Both the position numbers and the translations under genes were made by a program. The notes beneath the pieces were generated by a model. The model was not told where the DNA came from. It worked only from the letters and a program-made list of their open reading frames with translations, and made no database searches. DNA of 64,000 nucleotides from Nissolia schottii (Eukaryota; Streptophyta; Magnoliopsida; Fabales; Fabaceae): the NCBI GenBank assembly GCA_003254905.1, contig QANU01112481.1, positions 286,149-350,148 of the forward strand. The letters are read 5' to 3'. This document shows positions 24,606-36,700 of the stretch, piece after piece. The stretch's first letter is position 1, and every line of letters starts with the position of its first letter.

Positions 24606-25720
24606 ATGGACCTAGCTAGATTGCAAATAAAATAAGTCTCATCGAGTAAATCCTCTAAAGTAAAGTTTAAATGTAATATTTTATTATTAATATTTTTATT
24701 ATTTATGTTATGTGTAAATTTTAATTTTTTAATTAATAATAAAAAATTACACTTAATTTCATATAACAAACAATTTTATTTGAAAGGATTTATTTTTTAA
24801 TTCTTATGTTAATTTTTTATATGACAATATCATATATAATTTCTTATTATTAATTTTTTCATTGGCTATTTAATCTAAAGATGTCAAAAAAGAAGTTATT
24901 TTGGAACCTCAAAAAAAATATAAAACTAATTTTTATTTTACAGTTATTAAACAAGTTAAAATAACGTTGTTTTGACATCTTTAACAATGATATTAGTATT
25001 GTTAATTGTCATATCAGCACCGTTCGTTAATGAAAAATTAAAAGACTAATTGAAGACTAAATTGATTAATAATTTATAAATGAAAGACCAAGTTAAACAT
25101 TTAAAAAAAATACATTACTAAATTAAATAAATAGATATAATTAAAGGATGAAAACAGTATTTTAACCTATTTTTGGGTGGAAATAAAAGTACTAAGAATA
25201 ATGGAAAGAATTCATTGATTATTTATTTTTCTCTATCCAATTTTAAGGGTCGTTTTAAGGCTTGTGCACACGGATCAAAGAATCATTAGATTAATTAGAA
25301 TAAGATTAGACCCAAAAAATATAGATTGTTTGGACTAATAAATTATCAATTCCTCTCTCTATCATTTTTCACTATTTTGTCTCTGTTAAACCATTTATTT
25401 TCTCTAAATGCATTAAAGAGATAGATTAAATTGAAACAAAAAAATTTTATGATCAGTCTAACCGTTTTGTGAACAAAGTTAGAGGGATTTAATGATCAGT
25501 TAAATTTAAATTGTTAAGATTAAATTAATGTAAAAATAAAAATGTTACGAGTGAATTGATTATTTACTCCAAAGCAATGCATATAATTGGATAGAAGAAG
25601 TATTGAATTAAGGATTTTGCCAAGTGCCCTAAAATGTGAAAAAAAAAAAAATTAGATTGTTTTTAATGCAGTCACGCCTGTGCATGTGTGTGTACACATA
25701 TATGCATAGAGAGAGTTAGA
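24606..25720. other. AT-rich intergenic DNA
   Basis: Very AT-rich, with no feature that can be supported. Confidence 0.5.
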
Positions 25721-25933
25721 GTTAGGATCAAATTATATTGATGTAATTTTAAGTAATTGTTACATTATTTATAATTTTTTAATTATTTAAGTTTTAAAAA
25801 AATTGACAATTGGATTGAAACTTCATATCTTATTAAAAAGTAATTTAACGGTTAGTTTTTCAAAAAATTAAATAATTAAAAATTATTAAGTGGCATAACA
25901 ATGCTTTAAGTTACATTGATGTAATTTGATCCT

Positions 25934-25936
<3 letters not shown>
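25721..25936. mobile_element. MITE with long terminal inverted repeats
   Basis: 216 bp with ends GTTAGGATCAAATTA and TAATTTGATCCTAAC. The inverted similarity continues for about 45 bp each side, with mostly transition differences. The core is AT-rich and there is no coding capacity. The right end abuts a pure (AT)n microsatellite (25937-25972). No clear target-site duplication is visible, so the superfamily is left open. Confidence 0.75.

Positions 25937-25972
<36 letters not shown>
25937..25972. repeat. (AT)18 microsatellite
   Basis: An uninterrupted AT dinucleotide run between two MITE-like elements. Confidence 0.97.
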
Positions 25973-25975
<3 letters not shown>

Positions 25976-26008
25976 TCTAGTGAGAGGATTTGTTATATAT
26001 GAAAGTGA

Positions 26009-26108
26009 GAGTGAATATTAGTCATTAGATCTTTCATGAATGATTAAGATTAGAATAATCATTTAAAAATTGACGATTCATGAAATATCCAATGACCTAA
26101 ATTCACTC
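26009..26108. mobile_element. Fold-back element, 100 bp
   Basis: The two ends are imperfect inverted repeats of about 33 bp. The left arm is GAGTGAATATTAGTCATTAG..., continuing ATCTTTCATGAATG; the right arm is its complement with a few transitions. A related fold-back lies at 56451-56551, which shares the ATCTTTyATrAATGAT core. Confidence 0.65.
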
Positions 26109-26716
26109 CCTTCCCCCTCTTTCCCCCCTCTATATCCATCTATCTAATCAAGGGGATTCTCCATTTTGGTGTCCAATTTTTTTCTCCTTTTTATCTTTGC
26201 CCACTATCTCACATTTTAGGTAGTTATTTAACCCACTATATATATATTTTTTCTTGTCTATATGTAACTGCTTTTAAAAATTATTATAAAAAACCTTACA
26301 CTCCCTTAAAATTTAACCTCCTACACTTTTAGATTAATTTTTTTAATTTCACTGTCTATTTTCTTCCTTTTACATTGTTATTTATGTTCAATACTTGACT
26401 GACACGAAGTGCTTGTCAAGGCATACTAGTAAAACTTAAAAACATGCTTTTTAATAAAATATTTTCACTAACAAGTGTCCTAAATACACTTAAGAATACT
26501 TGTTAATTAATTTTTAGCTATACATAGAGTTTATATGTGATATCTGATATGGACCTTACCTTAAAGTCCCAAAGAAAGGCCTATTTTGGACCTCAACTCT
26601 TTAACTCGGACATGACCCGTGAAGTATGGGTTTGAGACCCGAGTTCCCAATATGCACTAACTATTAGGATTATATTTGTGTGGAGTGATAGAACTAGAAT
26701 TTGTGTGATTCTGAGC
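26109..26716. other. Intergenic DNA
   Basis: AT-rich, with no feature that can be supported. The breakpoint between unique DNA and the inverted gag segment lies somewhere near the right end. Confidence 0.4.
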
Positions 26717-27432
26717 CTAAGATGGATTCTTCTGATCTTGATGTGAGGTTATTGTGCTATTCATCAGGGCCTTTGCATCACCGTGAACTTCAACATTGAA
26801 CTGGTGTTCTTGTTGAGGAACCAAGGATAGGACTCTATTGAGTGAAGGCAACAGTGAAATAAGCATAATCTGAGAACAATTATTAGTGTATTGATCATTC
26901 AATTCCTTGAAAAATCGAGTTGCATATTTTGCATTACGTTGTTCTTTGACTCGAGGAAGAATAAGACAGGCATTGCACATACAACAATAATAGGTAGGCA
27001 TAGGACTCAGAATATCCAATTCATCAAGTAAAGACTTCAACCCAATGAAATAAGCGATAACTGAAAGATTACCTTGTCCGAATCGATACATTTCTTTGAA
27101 CAAATCAAAAATTCAGAATTGATAAGCTTGAGAGTACCATTCTTGCAGCTCAAGCTAGAGATCGTGAGCATTATCAATACTTTGCACACTTGTGTAATGG
27201 CGGAATCCATGAATCGAATGAGCCAAGCAACAACCAAGGTGTTGCAGTGTCGCCAATAAGGGAAGATTGGATTGGCTAGAGACGGTTCTGTGATGCTTCC
27301 ATCGATGAACCCTAACTTGTTTTTGGATAGGAGAGACATTTGCATCGATCGTTGCCAACCATGGAAGTTCTTCTCAGAAAGAAGAACCAAAACCAGAAAA
27401 AGCGTTGAACTTTCATTCGGATGAATGTACAA
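26717..27432 (-). pseudogene. Copia gag remnant, inverted relative to the pol at 27.9-30.8 kb
   Basis: Minus-strand pieces read YIHPNESSTLFLV, FHGWQRSMQMSLLSKNKLGF, IDGSITEP, then ELDILSPMPTYYC and ATRFFKELNDQYTNN. This is the copia gag order (gag-3 domain followed by the region before the zinc knuckle). Compare LGFIDGSIKQPE and FIRGLNEQYSG in the nearly intact element at 33.7 kb. It carries frameshifts and stops, and it ends before any zinc knuckle. Confidence 0.8.
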
Positions 27433-27805
27433 CTAACTAGAAGGATCTTTCATATCCTCAACTCGAAATTGAGGAGTTGGCAGGTTGAACTAAGAACCCT
27501 ACATAGGAGGAACACCATTGAAGGTGAGAATTGGAGCTTCAATTGTGGAAGTTTGAGCTTCTCCCATCGAAGCTGAAGGTGAGCTTTCAGAAACACGAAA
27601 AGAAATTGGGAATGAAACTCTGCAGATCCACCAAAAAAACCTCAAGAATCTTTGAGAAAATTGCTTAAAGAAACATGACCTCGTGGTGTGATCTCTCACC
27701 GAGTTGGATTTGTCGAAAGAAGCTTGAAGTTGAAGAACAACTATGATTTCTTGAGACTCGGTGGTCAAGAAGGGTAGAGAAGATGTGGAAACGTGTTTAC
27801 AATGA
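27433..27805 (-). other. Leader region of the inverted copia gag
   Basis: Untranslated leader between the gag start and the primer-binding site on the minus strand. Short open stretches here have no recognisable domain. Confidence 0.45.
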
Positions 27806-27854
27806 CTAATACCATAACAACTTTGGTGAAAATGTGAAAAATGAATGTTGAATC
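27806..27854 (-). repeat. Primer-binding site and 40-bp end of a 5' LTR (minus strand)
   Basis: 27806-27814 is the complement of TGGTATTAG, the same primer-binding site as in the copia at 18.6 kb. 27815-27854 is the reverse complement of the end of the LTR at 32761-32983 (shared CACCAAAGTTGTTA). Beyond 27854 the match stops abruptly. The gag at 26.7-27.4 kb and the pol at 27.9-30.8 kb therefore belong to the same LTR family. Confidence 0.8.
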
Positions 27855-27904
27855 AGAGTCATATTACTTTTTTGAATAACACATGCCTAATTTAGAGTAC
27901 TAGT

Positions 27905-30835
27905 GCCTCCAAAATGATTGGGCAAGTTGAAGCCAAGGATGGCCTGTATCTGTTGCAACAACCAATGGCACCTTCTCCAACTTTGCAGCACTATCTAATC
28001 ATGCCAGCAATAAGCTGCATCACATATATCAATTCTTCCATCATATGTCATCATAGATTAGGACATAACTCACATGAAAACATGTTATTGATGCAAAGAA
28101 TTTATCCTTGAATTGAATGTAATAAAAATCATATCGGTCAGGTATGTCTTTTGGCCAAGCAAAGGCATTTGCATTTTCCTGTAAGCAATACTATTAGTAA
28201 AAATCCATTTGATCTCTTTCATGCTGATATTTGGGTTCCAATACAACTATTTCTATGCATGGTCATCACTATTTCTTAACCGCAATGGATGATAACTCTA
28301 GACAGACATGGATATTTTGTAATGAAATCAAAACCTTAGACATCCAAACTTGTGCAAAACTTTTTCATAATGCTTGAAACTCAGTTTTCTACTAAAATTA
28401 AGGCCATTCGAACTGACAATGCACTTGATTTCACACGAAATAATTTTTATGAATCTAGAGGAGTAATACATCAATTATCTTGTGTGGCCACTCCCTAATA
28501 AAATGTTATTGTTGATTGCAAGCATCAACAAATCCTCAATACCACAAGAGCATTGATGTTTCAAGAAAACTCACCTCTATGATTTTGGTCTTATGCAGTC
28601 ATGCATTCAATTTTTTTAATCGATAGGACACCATCCACAGTAATAGATAATTACGCACCATTTCAAAAGTTGTTCAATATAAAAACTGATTTTTTTTCCC
28701 TCAAGGTCTTTAGCAATTTGTGTTTTGCTTCAACTCTATCACAACACATAACAAAACTGATCCAAGGGATTGTAAATGTGTTTTCTTAGGTTTTAAACTT
28801 GGCATGAAAGGCTCATAAATTGTTTGACATTAATTCAAGAGAAGTGTTTGTATCAAGACATGTGATTTTTCATGAAAACATCTTTCCCTTTTATTCCATA
28901 ACTCATTCCTTTGACCAATAATCCATAACTCCTATATTCCCAACCCAAACATCTCAGCATGACATTTCCACTCCAATGTATGACCCCATCCCCAATCCAC
29001 CATTTACAGAACCTGCTGGCATTAACCCACCACCTCAAACTCAACTTTCTCAACCAGAACATAAACCAGTAATTAGGCTCGCTACTCCACCTCCACTCCA
29101 ATCAAGTCCCACTAAAAAACCTACTAGACAGAGAAAGGTCCCTATTTATCTGCAGGATTATCATCACCACCTTTCTTTCTCATTTGCCTCTTCATCTTCA
29201 AAGCAAAGGAACAACTTTGGCAAGTATCCCATTCATGATTTTTTGAACTATAACAAACTATCACACACACACACATACAAGTCCTTCACCCTCAATATAT
29301 CCACTATTTCCAATCAAAATACTCCAAGGCTATCAACTCTAAAAAGTAGCAACAAGCTATGAACGCTGAGATTGAGGCCTTGTAGAGAAACCATACTTGG
29401 GATTTAGTTGAGTTATCAAAGGGAAAATCACCTATTGGGTGTAAGTGAGTCTATAAAACAAAATATAAGGAAGATGGCACAATTGAGCACCATAAGCCAA
29501 GCTAGTAGCTTGAGGATATACACAGATTGAAGGTGTGGATTATCTAGATGCCTTTTCCCCAATCGCGAAGATGACTACTCTAAGAATCATCCTCGCTCTT
29601 GTAGCTTCCAAATCTTGGCATCTTCATCAACTTGATGTAGACAATGCCTTCCTCTATGGCACCTTAGATGAAGAAGCATACATGTCTCTACCACCGGGAT
29701 TTAAGGCTACTAGTCCTAATCAAGTCTGCCACTTGAGAAAATCCCTCTACGGCCTTAAGCAGGAAAGCAAACAGTGATTCTGCACTATGAATTCTGCCCT
29801 ACAGTCTCTTGGATACACTAATTGTGGCTTTGACACTACCTTATTTGTGAACAAAAATAATGACTCATTTATAACTTTGTTAGTATATGTCGATGATGTT
29901 GTGTTAACAGGAGATGCATCACAAAAATCAATCAAGTCAAATCTTTTCTACATTCGAAATTCCGCATAAAGAAAATAGGAGAGCTCAATTTTTTCCTTAG
30001 TTTAGAAGTGGATAGATCCTCCAAAAGATCAATTGTCTTGAATCAGAGAAAATATGCACTTGAATTACTTGTTGATTATGGTTCTCTTGCAGCCAAGCCA
30101 GCTCCTGCTCCAATGAATGACACTCTAAGACTTTCCAAAGAGCATGGCACTCCTTTCTCTGATATAGCAGCTTACAAGAGGCTTGTTGGTCATTTGCTCT
30201 ACTTAACTACAACTAGACTTGACATAGCATTCAATGTTCAACAACTTTTTCTGTTTCTCTCATGTCCCACTGATATAAATCACAAGGTAGCAATGCGAGT
30301 TCTAAAGTATATCAAAGGTTCTCTCCGAAACGGTCTTTTCTTTCCAACAACCTTAGGCCTCAAATTGAAGGCATTCGATGATTCATATTGGGTGAGTGTC
30401 CTAATTCAAAAAGAGTTATCACAGGTATGTGAGTGTACTTAGGCACTGCCCTTGTTTCCTGGAAGGCAAAGAAACAGACTACTATCTCTAGATCTTCTAC
30501 CAAATCCGAATATAGAGTTATTATTGCAATAGTCTGTGAATTGCAATGGCTTGTGACACTCTTCAAGGAACTTCAACAACTTGGTCCCTTACCAATTCTC
30601 TTATATTGTGATAATCAATACGCTATCAAGCTAGCTCATAATCCGTCCTTGTACAAATGAACCAAGCACATAAAATTGGATTGTCCTCTCATCCGAGATC
30701 AAATCACTTCTGGCTTAGTTTATTTGCTTCCCATTACTTCATCAAACCAGTTAGCGGGCTTATTCATTAAACCTCCATCAATCTATCCAAGTTGGGATTG
30801 ATTAACATTATATCGATCTCTAACTTGAGGGAGGG
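27905..30835 (+). pseudogene. Copia pol remnant, plus strand (integrase, RT, RNase H)
   Basis: In order: pre-integrase CHHRLGHNSHENML (about 28050); integrase with ADIW (about 28225), RTDNALDF (about 28410) and a degraded third motif IVDCKHQQILNTTRAL (about 28513); then a linker ending PIYLQDYHHHL. RT begins near 29535 ([26 protein letters not shown]) with an intact YVDDVVLTGD box (about 29890). RNase H runs to about 30790 (WKAKKQTTISRSSTKSEYR, CDNQYAIKLAHNPSLYK). The polypurine tract (TTGAGGGAGGG) is at 30825-30835. Numerous stops and frameshifts, including stops inside the integrase, show it is dead. Its gag is not upstream in the same orientation. Confidence 0.88.
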
Positions 30836-30840
30836 TAACA
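30836..30840 (+). repeat. First 5 bp of the copia 3' LTR / target-site duplication copy
   Basis: TAACA directly after the polypurine tract is both the first bases of the copia 3' LTR and the left copy of the target-site duplication of the solo LTR. The right copy is 32761-32765, where the copia LTR resumes. Confidence 0.8.
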
Positions 30841-32760
30841 TGAAACACCCTAGGACCGCCGTCCACACGGAATTCCATCTACACCCTAGGACCGCCGTCC
30901 ACTCGGAATGCCATCCACACCCTAGGACTGTCGTCCACTCAAATTGCCATCTACACCCTAGGACTGTCGTCCATAGTTCAACATCCAATATAGCAACCAC
31001 ACATATATCATTCAATCCATATCATTTTCAACCACAAGTATCATATATTCCCAACCACTATTTCCATAATCACAAAGCAACCATAAGTTCCATAATCAAA
31101 CATAAGCAATTGCAGTTTAACAAAGAATTCATCGTTCATAACTTCACATAACTCATGGATACCAATCACACACTGTCATTAGCTTCACCAATCTCATAAC
31201 ATCAAATTCATCACATATAAGAAACATAATCTCATACTAGACATTTCTTGACCATAATAAACATAAATCTAGCAACTAGTAAAACAGAGTAAAACAGACG
31301 TCCGGTTTCTGTCAGAAAATGGCAATCATAAACCGGAGAGGTCAAAAACCTTACCCAAAGGTTTATAATAGTCCTAAGATCATTTTTCATGTCTAGAAAT
31401 TCAGATCTTAACCCCATCACCACGAAATTTATAGTTTTCCCCTTCCTTCCAAAATTACCATTTCGCCCCCAAAAACACCCTGTTTTCTTTGGAATTTTTG
31501 TTCTCAAAAACTCGATGGACTCAAGACTTGCCCTTATGGTTTTTGATAGTTCTAAACCCATATTTTCTGAAAATCAACCCAGTTTTTCAGTCCCAAGACG
31601 TGAAATTTCCGTTTTGCCCTTTTTCATAAAAAACCCGTTTTCTGCCTGTTTGCTGAGAAATTCATCGGGGACTCCAAAAATCATAAAACTTGACATCCCC
31701 ACTCAAAATTTCGTGTAGAATCCAAAAATAACATTAGTTTTTCACAATAAAAATCTCAGCATATAGTTCCCTTTAAAATCATGTCATATGCCTATTTCCG
31801 TCTTAGGCGTTCCTAAATTCTGACAGAATCACAGACAGCACCAACAGATCCAAACCATCCTCAACAACATATACATACATCAAAGTCACATAAAAAGAAT
31901 CCTAACCACATATATATCTAATCATGAAACCACATAGACAGTGGTTAGAACGGTTTACCCACTTTGTGACTAAATCCGTCACCGGGCCGCAAAGACTCCG
32001 AAAGCCTTGTAACCAGTGCTCCTAGCTGTTGTAGGGATTCCTCTAGGTGATGGATGAAAGTTCTTGATTAGAGAAGTGAAGGGTGATTGCTAGAGATGAA
32101 TTATCAAGGTTATGGTTAATACAGAGACTAGTGTATCTATATTTCGGCGGAATAACAGCAAAGCGTAAAAACCGGCGGAGTTTCACCAAAGGAGTGTCTT
32201 CTTGCATTTGGAAGAGCTCAAGGGCTCCATTTATAGGCCATGGGCTGATTGGCTTCTTCAAAAAGCCATGGGAAAGCTTCCTTAAGAAGACAAGGGTAAA
32301 ATGGTCATTTTTGGCTCTGAAGTTTCATGAATTTGGCCATTTGGGCCTTGTCTTGGCCGTGCATGAACTTATTTCTTGGCCAATTTTGTGGCCAAAAATT
32401 TAAGGGTCCCGACAGATCAATTTTGATCAGGTTTTGATTGTTTTCAGTCCCGGTACTTCGCGTATGGTCCTTTGAAAAATATTCTGATCACATCCTTCTG
32501 ATCTACTAATTTTTCTTGTGTAAGAATTGAGTTAATTTAAGGTATTTGAGAACTTTTCTCCATAACCATAAATTTTACAGATACCTTAGATACACCGTTG
32601 CACTTAATAGACAAAAATGATCTGTTTAAGTGTCTGCAAAATTTTCCTAAACCGAACAGAATTTATTCTATAAACATTTTAATTTATAAATTCGTGCAAG
32701 ACCTTATTTCTCCTATTTAATTTGGAAAACCTTTACTAAGGGAAAAAGCGGAATGTTACA
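30841..32760 (-). mobile_element. Solo LTR, about 1.92 kb, nested in a copia 3' LTR
   Basis: The segment begins TGAAACACCC and ends ATGTTACA, so it has TG...CA termini, and it is bounded by the 5-bp duplication TAACA (30836-30840 and 32761-32765). It has no coding domains, primer site or polypurine tract. The likely sense is minus: in that direction it starts TGTAACATTCCGC, as many plant Ty3/gypsy LTRs do, and has a TATAAAT at 32229-32235. Length and start suggest gypsy, but without internal sequence that is inference. Open frames inside it look like chance. Confidence 0.82.
30846..30974. repeat. 36-bp tandem repeat inside the solo LTR
   Basis: CACCCTAGGAC units start at 30846, 30882, 30918 and 30954, an exact 36-bp spacing. 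The first two share CCGCCGTCCAC, the last two CTGTCGTCCA. About 3.6 units in all. Confidence 0.9.
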
Positions 32761-32983
32761 TAACACACTATGTAAATAAATATTTTTTATTTAATTAAGA
32801 GTGCTCACTTATTATACAAGTTAGTTAGGAAAGTTAGTTTTGTTGTTAGATTCGGTTAGCATCATTTAGTTAGTGAGAGTAGTTTCGTGCACATTGCACT
32901 GAGAACTCTCTTTGTTATATATGGAGTTTCACTCCTCAACAATGATTCAGCTTTCATTTTTCACATTTTCACCAAAGTTGTTA
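32761..32983 (+). repeat. Remainder of the copia 3' LTR
   Basis: Continues the LTR begun at 30836. It contains a TATATATGGAG promoter-like motif (about 32917) and ends CACCAAAGTTGTTA, matching the inverted 5' LTR stub at 27815-27854. Confidence 0.78.
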
Positions 32984-33172
32984 AATACTCTTATCCTTTC
33001 TCTTGGTAAAACTAAAAAAAAATATATTTTCACACTCAACTAAATAATACCAAGCAGAGTGAGTAATATTGGTAAGTTTCTCCATTTTCTCATTCCTTTT
33101 CTTTTCTTTCCTTTCCTTTCTTTTATCTTTTTTATTTTGACAAATCTCAAATCCCAATTCAGCCTCCTATCC

Positions 33173-33669
33173 TATGTACCATTTCTTTTCTTTTTTTCTT
33201 AATTTTCTCCTAGAGGATTTTGAATTATTGGGTGCCATCTTCTTGAATTGAATGATCGATGTTGAAAGACCTTTAACCTATCAACTGCTGTCAGACTCCA
33301 AGTACTTCTGAATTCTGATGTACTGAAGAAAATTGTTGGGGGTGATAGTATACACGGGCATTGTAATGACAAACAGCTGTTGCAGGCAGATATTGAATTT
33401 CTCTTTTTCTTTTTTTATCAATTGAAAATGCTGCATTTTCAAAAGAAGAAGGAAAAAGGTTACTTCAATCCATAAACAGAAATTATTGGACATAATTAAC
33501 ACGAACAATCTTTAAATCTACACTCTGAAACGATAAAAATACACTCAAAAACAAATATTGATACACTGCGAAGCTACCCTCAGAATACAAATATTGCTTC
33601 TATTCCTGCCAAACTTCCTCTATCACTATTATAACTAAAAAATAAAAAAGGCAGGTGTTGAGTTTACTT
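33173..33669. repeat. 497-bp direct repeat, left copy (empty-site flank of the copia element)
   Basis: As far as can be read this is identical to 38645-39141 (offset 5472). It begins TATGTACC and ends GAGTTTACTT, immediately before a single N at 33670. The right copy follows the 3' LTR of the copia element directly, so this copy looks like the un-inserted version of the same locus. Confidence 0.92.
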
Positions 33670-33742
33670 NGGAATCAATCTAAATTCCTTGAAGTTCATA
33701 GACAGTACGCAGTGTTTAATCCTTTGTTCATACCGCGATTCC

Positions 33743-36700
33743 ATGGAAGAAACACAAACACCAGTTACAAATCCTTTGCTGAATGGTTCTGATCGTGGAG
33801 GATCACAGCATGAGATTCACAAGTATAATCCTATGACAGATTTGATGAGCCCGTACTACATCCATCCAGGAGAGAGTCCAGGAGCAGCTCTCATTCCATT
33901 GACACTCACGGATCAGAACTACCATGCCTGGGCCAGGACCATGCGCATGGCACTCAAATCCAAGAACAAGCTTGGATTCATTGATGGATCGATTAAACAA
34001 CCCGAGGTAAGCAGTGATTTATCGTTTGCCTGGGAGAGATGCAATACATTTGTGATTTCCTGGATTCACCAGTCTTTAAACCAAGAAATTCTTAGATCTG
34101 TTATGTGGTTAGATAATGCTGCTGAGCTTTGGGCCGATTTATGTCACAGATACTTTGATGGTGATGCATTTTGAATTGCTGAATTGCAAGAGGAACTATA
34201 TGCAATTAAGCAAGGAGAAATGTCAATCACATCATATTTCACAAAACTCAAATCAATTTGGGAAGAATTAGATAATTTCAGGCCTATTCCTGCTTGTTTA
34301 TGTACTGGTAAATGCAACTGTAGCATGGAAATAGTGAGAAATTATAGAAGGGAAGACTATGTGGTTAGGTTCATTAGAGGACTCAATGAGCAGTACTCTG
34401 GAGTCAGATCACAGCTCATGTTAATGAAATCTCTACCTACCATAAGTGCTGCATTCTCTCTGTTAACTCAGCAAGAAAGACAGCTCAGCAGCAGCCTTGA
34501 CTCAAAGGCATTTTTCAGCAGCACGACAGTGCCTAATTCTGGACAAAATGCAAGTTCAGGAGCCAATTCAGGCCCTGGATCAGCAAGAGGAAGATCAAGA
34601 GGAAGAGGAGGCAGAGGTGCAGGCCGATCTGGTGCTGGAAGAGGCAAAACTTACTTTGATCCGAACATCACCTGCACCTACTGTTCCAAAACAGGTCATC
34701 CTGTTGAAAGATGTTTTAAGAAATATCCTCACCTACTTAAGGAATACAGAGAAAGAGTGGCAAATAATGTCACTGCATCTGCTGACAGTGAAATTGAAGA
34801 GAACAGCAGTACTAACACTCAGCAACAGCACCAGGAAGTAGTGAAGGACAACAGCTCTGAGCTGGTTTTCTCTCATGAACAGAAGCAAGCATTGCTAGCT
34901 CTTCTTCAACAGAGTTCTCCACAGGTTCCTCATAGCATTAACCATTTAACCACCTCAGTGCCAAATCCATCAGGTACACCGATATGTTTGTCCTTAGTTT
35001 CCCATGATCAAAGACATTGGGTAATGGACACTGGTGCCACAGACCATGTGTGCCATTCACTCAATGCCTTCCACACCTATTACACTATTAAACCAATCAA
35101 TGTAAAGCTGCCTGATGGAACCATTACCCAAGCAAACATTGCAGGGACTGTAATCTTTTCCACAAATCTATACCTCACAAAAGTGCTGTACATCCCATCC
35201 TTTACATTTAATCTGATTTCAGTTTCAAAACTTATTACATCCCTGCAATGCACAGTGGTGTTTAATGACAAATGTTGTATGATACAGGATCATCATTTGA
35301 AGATGATTGGTACAGCTGACTTGAGGAGAGGCTTGTATACAATGGTTGATTCTAAATCACAAGAGCTCAAGACAACCTTAGCCAAGGCCAATAACATCAC
35401 TGCTCATGACAGCATACATAATTCTAGAGACCATTTACATGATTCTGCATTTCCCCTATGGCATTTTAGGTTAGGTCATCCATCTAGGGATAGACTCAAT
35501 GCCATGCACACTCAATATCCATTTATTCAATGTAACAGCAATATGAAACCGTGTGATTCTTGTCATTTAGCCAAGCAAAAGAAATTATCCTTCTCTGACA
35601 GCACAACTAGAACTATGCAGATTTTTGACCTTGTTCACATGGACATATGGGGTCCTATTTCAACACCCTCCATAGGAGGTCATAAATACTTTCTAACCAT
35701 AGTGGATGACAAATCTAGACACACCTGGTTGTATTTCATGAAGCTCAAATCAGAGGCCTCTCAATTAATAAGAGACTTTGTCAAATTTGTTCAAACTCAG
35801 TTTAACAAATGTATTAAAACAATAAGGACAGACAATGGGGCTGAGTTTGCCCAGTCCAATTTCTTTAAATCATGTGGTATAGTTCACCAAACTAGCTGTG
35901 TAGAAACCCCCCAACAAAATGGTATAGTGGAGAGAAAGCACCAACATATTTTAAATGTTGCTAGAGCCTTAATATTTCAGGCATCATTACCTCATGTGTT
36001 CTGGAACTTTGCAGTGGGACATGCAATTTTCCTCATCAACAGACTCCCAAGTAAAATCATTGAAAATAAAACACCCCATGAACTGCTATATGGCAGCATG
36101 CCCCAACTTCAAGACCTTAAAGTCTTTGGCTGTTTGGCATATGCTTCGACCATACAATCCCATAGGACAAAGTTGGATCCTAGGGCCAGGAAGTGTGTTT
36201 TCCTTGGTTACAAATCAGGAACAAAAGGGGCTGTGCTCTTAGACTTATTTACAAGACAGGTTCTTGTATCTAGACATGTCATATTCTATGAGGACACATT
36301 CCCATTCTCTGTGGCTGATCCATTGCCTCAAAATTCTGAGTCACATACACTCTCTCATCCATATAATGCATTTCATGATCCATTTATGTACACAACTCCA
36401 CCCACTGCAACCTCTGTTCCCTCCTACAGCATACCTGTTAGCTCTGCTGATTCCACCTTGCCTCAATCCGCATCTGCATCAGGCACATCTCATGCATCTG
36501 CATCTGACATATCCCCTGCATTTGCATCTGATGCATCTATGAGCCCTTCTTTACCCTTACCTGCACCCACTGCTTCTAATCCTCAAAGAATTTCCACAAG
36601 ACCAAAGCATCCACCCAAGTATCTCCAGGATTACCATTGTATGCAAATTGACTCCTCAGGTGGTGATTGCCCTTCATCTTCAAGTAAGCACCCTATATCT

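Noticed and set aside
31232-32403. Frames of 72-109 codons
   Set aside because: Inside the solo LTR, with no domain; overlapping on both strands.
33281-33508. 75-codon frame on the minus strand, repeated at 38753-38980
   Set aside because: The duplication is real at DNA level, but the frame is Phe/Leu-rich with no domain. It is repeated because the flank is repeated.
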